Part shown: positions 39,301-48,300 of the stretch, piece after piece
Layout of the letters: every line of letters starts with the position of its first letter
Position numbering within the stretch: the stretch's first letter is position 1
NCBI GenBank assembly: GCA_025618425.1
Contig: CM046845.1
Location: 35,534,799-35,598,798, forward strand
DNA from: Heliocidaris tuberculata
Lineage: Eukaryota; Echinodermata; Echinoidea; Camarodonta; Echinometridae
Length of the DNA: 64,000 nucleotides
Reading direction: 5' to 3'
Position numbers and translations under genes: made by a program
The notes under the pieces: model-generated
The model's input: only the letters and a program-made list of their open reading frames with translations
Databases searched by the model: none
Told to the model about the DNA's origin: nothing

Positions 39301-42300
39301 TGGCCCCTGTTTAGAGAAAAAGAAGAAAAAATGCGAAATACGATTTTTTTTTTTTTTTTTTTTTTTTTTTGTCATCCCCTCCCCCATAAGCGAGTCTGGA
39401 GTTTACTAAATTCCTCGAAGGGAAAAAAATAATAACAAAAGAGGAAACAAAGATCCGCATTGCATTACGTTGATAACCCAAGTTGTGAATGAGACGTTCT
39501 AATATGCGGAAATGCTCTGATTTCCGACACACTTGACCCCAATCGGACTTTCGCTTTCATTTTGCCCGTCCCAGGACAGTCAGTGATTTTAAGGTTAGAG
39601 ATTCAAGAATTTAGATTTGAAACGTGTAAATTACAAGGGTCTAGGATAGAGGTTTACACCAATGATGATGAACAGAGAGAGAGAGGGGGGGGGGATGCGT
39701 GTGAGGGTGGGTGTGTGGGTGTATATTGTGGGCAATATAATGGCAAGAATGAACATTTTAATAGTATATTTTTCACTGGATATAAAAATGAGGGAAGGGT
39801 TAAGTTACAAAGAGATTCTGAGTAGAATTAAAAGACTTTGGGGATGGTGAAAACAGAGAGATTTGACAATGATGGGGAAAGTACATTTTGCTTGAAACAT
39901 ATTCTTTGTCAAAATTGAACTATGTTTCCTAATCATAAGTTGTTAAAAAGTGGAGAGTATCAGAGATTAAGAAAATTTGTTTGATTTCATATAGAATGGA
40001 CAAGACCGAATTAAAGCTATGGTCACATCCCAGAAAATCAGCCTGCTCGGTGGCCACCCTCTCCCTCAGCCGGGCAAAGTGCTGGGCTTGTGGATCTCGC
40101 TGATGTAATCGTTGAGGTGGAATCAAAGGCATCGTAGACCTCGTTGACCTCTCAGATCCAGAGCAAAAGCGTTGTTGTTGATGGCCAAGGCGCAGTCACA
40201 TATATACCCAGGTCGCTCGAGAGAAATTCCCGGCGGAGACCGGCGGGCCGCCGCCGGTACGCCTATGGGACACCTGCAGATGCCCCGTCGATCACCGGTG
40301 GCCGGTGGAACATCTTCTGGGAATCGGTGGGTCATCATTCGGTCACTGCTCGGACGCCGAGCGAAGAAGATCCCCCGATTTCACCGACTTCTGACCTAAA
40401 ATCGACCGGCGACCGACGGGAAATGGATAGGGCATCGCTGGGGCTTTACAGCCCGCTCGACTTCTCCAAAAATCGTTGGGCGATGCCCAAATTCCAGCGG
40501 CGCCCGATTAGGCTACAAATCGGTCGGTCGCCGCCCTGATTTGTGACCATAGCTTAACAGATCCATCTGCTACCAGGACGATGGGATGGTGGCTCAAGAA
40601 TGATAAAGTTTGAATTATTTGTGAAAACTCAAAGAGTAATGTGGTTAAAACGGTTACTTTATGGGAAAGGAATGTGGGATGGAAGCTTTACTTTGACTAT
40701 AGCTTTAGGAAAGTGGGTGGGAAGTTTATATCCCTGTGTAATTACTTTGTTAAATTATTGACTTTTAAAGCCCCAATGTTTTGCGTAGAGATTTTAAAGG
40801 CTTGGCAAGATATGGAGAAAAATGGGACTTTTCTTGTAGGGAAAGCTAATTCAGTCATTTTCAATAATAAAGATTACATTTCTAAAGGTAAAATGATTTT
40901 TTATAGAGACTTAAGAAAGAAATTTATAGTGGATCACATTTTAGAGAAAGAGCAGGTGAAAACAATTGATTATTTCCATAACTTAGCTTTAAGTAGTGAA
41001 AATATTATGGAAATTTGGAAGATAAGTGTTTTAGTTTTGAAAAGCGGAAAATATGAAAAGAACTTACGTACGATTTCTACTCCGATGATATACACATTTA
41101 CAATATTTCGTTGAAGATTTTTGAAAATATTATTCTATTGAAAGATGTACCTTCCAGAAAGGTTTACAAATTTTTTGTAACATATTTACAACATTTATAT
41201 ACTTTACGAGTAAAGATGGTCACAATGACTTTGAATTCTCTAAAAACGAAATCGCAGAAATTTTCATTAGACCTAGAATCGCAACAAGTTTATCAAAAGT
41301 AAGTGTATTTCACTATAAATTACTTTATGGAGCAATATATACAAACGAACATCTATTTAACTTTGGTTTGGTTAATAATAATTATTGTTCCTTCTGTTAG
41401 CAAAAGTTAGAACCCTATGAACACATATTTTAGGAATGTGATGATGTCAAAGCCTTATGGCAGACGGTGATTGAAAAATTTAATTTGGTAAAGCTGTAAA
41501 ATGCAGAGTGGAAAGATATATATGTGGGGATTACTGGAAAGGACCTTGAAATCAAAATTTGTAATACAGTAATCTTTTTGACAAAAAACATTATTTTCAG
41601 GTCAAGGTTAGAGGGTGTAGCTCTTACTCAGGAGGAAATTTTTCAAAGGATAGTGGAATATCGAGATGAAGAAAAGGCGATAGCTATGAAAAGGAATAAG
41701 TTAGACAAGCATTAATTTTGTTAAAATGGGAGAGCTTGTATGAAAACAGCAGGACTGAGGGCGATATCAATGGGTGTGTGGGCGTGTGTGTGTGTGTGTG
41801 TGTGTGTGAAGAGGGGGGTAGGGGTTTCGGTGCAGGGAAGCCATTACAATGTATATTATACAGATAATGCACGGTAGCGAGTGCATTCAGGGCCAAATAA
41901 TGCATGATGTGCGAGAAGAGCCCCTGGATATACAGCACCGAGGTCCGCAGGACCGAGTGCGGTATATCCAGGTGGCGAGTCAAGCACAGAGTGCATTATT
42001 TCGGCCCACAAATGCACAAGCAAACGTGCACTGTTTGTTTTATACAACTTCCCCCTCCTACTAAGCTGCCCCCCCCCCAAAAAAAAGCAAATTAATAAAA
42101 TAATTGAATTGTATTCCTACGTTCACGCTCACGCTTCAGTCTTGACCGTCATGACCGTTGACTAAAAAGTGATCCAACAAGTTGCAAAGTACTCTATTAA
42201 TCAATTTCAGTCATTATTCCACTTAAGTTATCCGAGCATCATTGCGCGTACACTTCGCGCAAACTTTGTACGCCAGGTCATTGCATTGCCACTCGCATTG

Positions 42301-45300
42301 ATGACGTCATTCTGAGTACAGGAAATGTACTATACCAAATGCACTATACCTGCACTCCGGCGATCGCGAGTGCAGGTATAGTGCATTTGGATGCTACAGT
42401 GCAATCCATTGAATGTCATGTGACCCGATTTGAACCAATCAGATTACAGAACATTCTTTGAAGTTGTATGAACAGTAATATGATACATATTGTTTCCCTT
42501 GTTAATGGGGGAGGGGGTATTTTTTGAAAAGGTTTCTATTAATGCTTCATTTACAGTTTTGAATTTCAGTTATTCATTTACAGAAGATTTTACATGATAA
42601 TGTGCATATGTGTCTATTTGTTATACACTTTCATTGAAATGTTGATTTATGATTCATGTACAATTACTTAGTGAAATCAAAATAGATATTGAAATAAAAT
42701 TAAAATGTATCTATGTACGTATATAAACGAAGAAGAAAACATTCATCGTTTCCGTATGATGTGCTACGGACTATATTGTATACAAATATTTTATTTTCGT
42801 AGTTTGAGTCAATGCATAGAGCGAAAGGAATGCTTAAAGAGAGTCATTCAGGTTTTGGGTCCAGTAAAAGGATTTTTTTGTTGGAAAGCAAATGTGTTTA
42901 GGAATCTCGATATATCCCATATATCTTGTTTGGTAATTATGAATTTCACGATTAAAATCAACAGATTACAGATTGGTTGGGGAAATATTTCTGATCAGCA
43001 TAAACAGTTTTCATTATTTAAACAGATTTATTTCCTCTACGAAATGAACCCAACTGACATGACTGATTTTCAAAAGCTCCTGTTATGTGGAAGAAAGAAA
43101 ACAACAACAACAACGCGGTTAGGCGTTTGTGAAATCTATTCTTACTATTCATATTACACAGTAATGAATAACTAGGTGAGTGTGGCAGTGTCCAGTGTTC
43201 TTATCGATGTTTCTGAAAACCCTTCAATTTGTCTATGACCCTACCACATCAAATGAAAAATCCAATAAATCAAAAATATAATCATAGTTTATTAACAGGC
43301 CTCTTAACACAAGAGGAGGTAGTGGGATGAGGATCTGTAATGTTCTTTTAAGAAGCTATCAGTTTCCATGAAAATTACTTTAAACAAAATAACTGATAAA
43401 AACTGCTAAAGTTTTCGCCATGTAAAAATCAGCCAGGTAATTGCGTAGAGAATTATATTCCCTCTATATCTCAAAACGTTAACCCTAACCCGATTTTCTG
43501 GATTCCAGCTAATCATTCCAGCCCACCCCATGCACACCAGATTCGACTAGGATTACTCTTTATCTGAGATAAAGAGTAATCCTACGACTCAGGTTGTGTT
43601 TGGTCATTCGGAGAATATCAAATAATTGTTTAATATTCTTTAAAAAGTTCGGCAAAATTTTCATACCGGTCAATATTTCGACACTCCATCCATCGAAAAA
43701 AAATTAAAGACAAATACTTCATAAATCACGCGTAATATCAACAAAAGATGAGAATAAAGGTAACAATTCAAATTTACCTTGATATGGCGTTTTATCTCTA
43801 ATAATTAGACAAGAACGCAAAGTAAAAACAGCTTTGTCCACAAATTCAGCTACATCTCAAAGAAACGACTCTAAAGAAAACACTTATTTCAGTGTCCATC
43901 AATGCGAAATAAGATTAGTAGACACATTATCAGACGCAAAATAGCTATAACCAGTGTACATGTATCCCCTAGCCTTTTGACAAGGCCTCGCGGCTTAGGT
44001 TTATGTCCGACAATTTAGCGCGGCTGAAATGAGACTATTCACTAAAACCCGAGTGAACGCGCGAGCGAGCGGCGAAGCCGCGAGGCCTTTTCGATATTGG
44101 TTTGGATTTCTTATTATAGCCATTGTTTTGGGGGCAAATTCCCTACCAAAATGGTAGCAGCCAATCAGCAATTGAATTGTTCCTATGACGTCAGCATATA
44201 TTCAGTATGCAAATTTGGACGCAAATGAGTTCAGTCAACATGGCGGCTTGCCCCAGTGATTCTCGGGACTACTTCATAGAAGATATATATCCTACTAAAT
44301 AGTACCGTTTTTGCAGCTGAGAAGCTGAATATCACAGGATTCCAGGATTTGCAATCGAAGGCATTATTTTCAGTGCTTCGAGGACAAGATACATTCGTCA
44401 GCCTTCCGACTGGCTACGGTAAAAGTGCCATCTTTTAGGCAGTACCTTTGTGCAAAGACCCATCTCCGAACGCCAACACAGGCGCAGAGTGGGCAAGCTG
44501 CTGCAGAGCTGCGAACCACCGAATTCTCATCGCCTCCCCGCGGCGGCCGAGGGGAACGTGGGCCCATCCTCTGGTACCGCGGAAAGCCGCAGCATTGTGG
44601 TCATCATATCCCCGCTTGTGTCTCTAATGAAGAACCAAGTTGAGACTTTGACATGGGTGTTTAATAAATTATCCCTCTATATTTTTTGTAATTCCTAAGC
44701 TGATAAGTCAAGTTATTAAGCGTACTTTACATTCAAAAACGTTTTTCTTCATTTTACATCCATTGTTTGATTATTAACTCCGTTACTAAAACAAACAAAA
44801 ACAATTCTTTCACTAGTACTCACCTGTGTCAAGAATCAACGAATCGCCAATGAATCGCCAACGTAGGTTTTGATTGGTCTGTTGAGCCCCAGCTGGTATA
44901 TTTGCATACAGCTATGCATGATTCATGAGCTAGCGAGGAAGCCGAAATATGCTTATCGTGTTTACTCTTATTTACCAAACGTCGTCCTTCCTGGTTTTGG
45001 TGGACTTTTTCCGGCGTGTTTTCGCTTTTACCAGGGGCGGGAGTTTCATATCTCAGCTTTAGTACGTACTAACCATTTTTCCAGAAGGGATCGGTAATGT
45101 GGGGGGGTGGGGGGGGGGGGGGGGGGGGTAGGTCCACCCCCTGAAGTATTAGTCAGTATCTATGGTCAGTATCTATGGTCAGTATCCAGTATTGGATGTG
45201 TGCGCGTGTGTGTGTGCGTGTGCGTGCGTGGGTGTGTGTGTGTGTTTGTGTTGGTTTTTTTTTTCTAATTTTGACATTATTTTTTTCTTTCTCTACCCTG

Positions 45301-48300
45301 TGTTCCCTTTTCTCTCTTTTGCGCTCTCCCCCTTCCTATCTCCCTCTCTTTCTCCCTCTTTTTCTCTCTGAAATCATGCATTATGCTGGTTTCTAAACTA
45401 GGATGAATAAAAAACTCACTACTGAACAACTTTTCGCACCGGTATGTTCACCCAAAGAGGCAAGCTTGCCTAGTACCTTCTTGGTTCACCCACTGTAAAG
45501 GCCAGTTAACACACACACACACACACACACACACACTTTTTGTGTGAAAAGGATGCTAAACATAACTCGACCTGCTCGTATATCAAAATGACATATAACT
45601 GCCTCGGACAATATTAACACTTAGGACAATTACCTCTCTAAGTTCTACTCCCGGGCAACTATTCCAAGGTCAGCAATTCTCCCCTGGGAAAAATTACCAC
45701 AATTTTAAATACCCGTTGTCTAAAGGAATTGGGTACTCTAATAACAGAGAAAATTGTCCGGGGCAGTTGTCTGAGTTATAGTTGTCCGGAAGATAATCGT
45801 CCTGTGTGCCAGTTTGTTTTAGGGGATACTTGTCCAGGGTAATGGAACTAGTTTTCGGGGTCTATTCCAGATACGATAATATACAAAGCTCGTTGTTCAC
45901 AAAGTTCGTAATGTCAGAATGCCGTCTAACCGGCCTTTGGCCATATTACTTTGTGAATGATGGAGTATGATCTTTTCCACCCACTTATTCTAACCATTCT
46001 GAATAACAGATTGACATGTTCTGCCACAACCGAATTAACAAGGCAGGGTATCATAATTATGAGGCTCCTAATCTCCAGAATAAGAAGTGTGACTATCAAA
46101 GCGTTTGGGAGGTGATGGGGAAATCGTCAGACTTCCTGTACGGAAACAGCCCTTCCTTGCCAGAGGATACTGACATATCACCAAACTTCACTGTGGTGCA
46201 GCCTGCAGGATCTCTTAGGATTGTTCTTGTTTTAGATACCAGTGGTTCCATGGACGTACGTGTACAAGCTATGTGTAAACATGTATTATAGCGCACATTA
46301 TTTTATTACAGTGATCAATAAAAAGGAGGCCCCTCTCCCTAACTCGGAGAAATAAATAAAATGGATAATCGAATTGATTGATAGCCATCGTAAACATTAC
46401 AAACCAACTATGACCAAATACTTCGGTAGATATTACATTTACAATATTTGGAAAAATCAAATAATGAATCCTTTAATGATAAAAGGGATTTAATAAAAGC
46501 TTTTGCAACTAATACCAGTACATAGTGTATAACACGTTGTTATTTACCTAGGGTAGTTTCATTAGTACTGTGATTACTCTGAATTACTTCGGAATACGAT
46601 GGAGTTTTCTGATTTACACTGCCATATTGAGTGGTATTATCTTTTTGTCATACTCGTATGTATTGTAAAATCCTTCAGCTGTAGTGATTTTTCCATTTTA
46701 TTTAAATCTAGACTTGATATTGATTCTGATGGGAATGACCAATGATAAAATACTTGTGGTATACAAGGGTGATTCTCTCCTAAACATTAGACAGTGATTA
46801 TGTTCGTTCGCTGGCACACTTGAAATTTACCCCAGTTTACAACGTGACACTTGTTCCTTTGCTTCTAAATAGGGAGAGCGTTTTGACAAGATGATCAGGG
46901 GAGCTAAGAACTTAATCCAGAGTGTCGTACCAGATAACACTTACGTGGCTATCGTCGAATTCAACGTTCGAGCCTATGTTAGGTCTCACATGATTGAACT
47001 CACCGATGTGGCATCGAGGGATCTCTTGGTGTCTCAACTTCCGCCCAGCCCTGGGGGCCAAACGTGTGTAGGCTGTGGCATTATAAGTGCTATCCAGGTA
47101 CACTACTCATATGATTGATATAAAGATGTGCTGTGACCAAAATCTATGTCGGCCTAACTATTCCGGATTTGGAATTTCAGAAACTGAAAAGTAGTAGGTT
47201 TACTATAGCTGGCTGTCAGGGGTTGATCGGACAACAGGAAACTTTTGGAGTCTCGTGACCAAGGTGACTGAATAGGTGGTCCGTATTGGCTTGTAGTCAA
47301 AGGTTACAGCAGATGCAGTTCCTCAGAGGTTTTAATACCGTCAAAAATTCTCCTTGCAGACTTGATTGAACATCTGCTAAATATATTCTACAGAAATTCT
47401 CCTCGTTTTTGACACGCAAGATACAAGCGCACTATTACAAATGATCATAATAAATTGAAAATGCTGTTTTAATAATCAAATCTTATTTTTTTATTGTTTG
47501 TTGATAGGTAGCCCAATACAACGGCATGGATTCTCGAGGGGTCTATCTCATTCTTCTTAGCGACGGGAAGGAGAACAAGAAACCCTTTATTGCTGAAACT
47601 CTGCATGAAATAGAAGGTTCCGGTGTTATAGTGCATTCGATCGCCTTCCACCTAGCCGACACCCAGATGGAAGAACTAGCCCAAATGACAGGCGGGACAT
47701 CGTCAACATGTGCTGACGGAGGCAGCGCTCAGTGCGTCATCTCAGCCTTTACGTCAACTGTAGCGCAGAGACCACAGAGCGTTGCTAGTTCTGCACCAAT
47801 ACAGGTCAGCACATGCTGAATATTAAAATACTTGAGAATATTCAAGAAGAATTAATGAAGTTCGATGCAGAGAGAGAGAGGGGGGGGGGGGGGGGCTCGC
47901 GCTTGGGAAGGGTATGCCCGTTGACAACGATATTGCAATTGCGTCAATTACGTTAATGATTTCAGCTATAAAGGCAATAATCCAGTAAGTCAACGCAGGG
48001 GCGGATCCAGGATTTCGTATAAGGGGGGGGGGGCACACACATGCAGGATTGTCAACTTTGGGAAACTGCTTGGAGGGAGACCCATATTTTTTTGGTTTTG
48101 CCAGCCCTCCAAAAGTCGCTCAGTAGGGGGGGGGGGGTTATGGTGTCCAGTTCCCCTCCATAATTCTCTGACAAGCAAAAAAAAAAAAAAATTTTCTGCT
48201 CGAAAAGGGGGGACACAATCGCAAATAGGAGGGGCACAATGCATTGTTTTCCCTCAAAAGGGGGGGGGGGGCACGGGCCGGGATTGCCCCCCCCCTAAAT

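Noticed and set aside
40144..40539. A 131-codon GC-rich plus-strand frame
   Set aside because: It lies within the inverted-ended TAA-flanked MITE and shows no transposase motif.
42705..43175. A 156-codon plus-strand open frame
   Set aside because: No recognisable domain and composition like AT-rich background; no splice signals or conservation can be argued.
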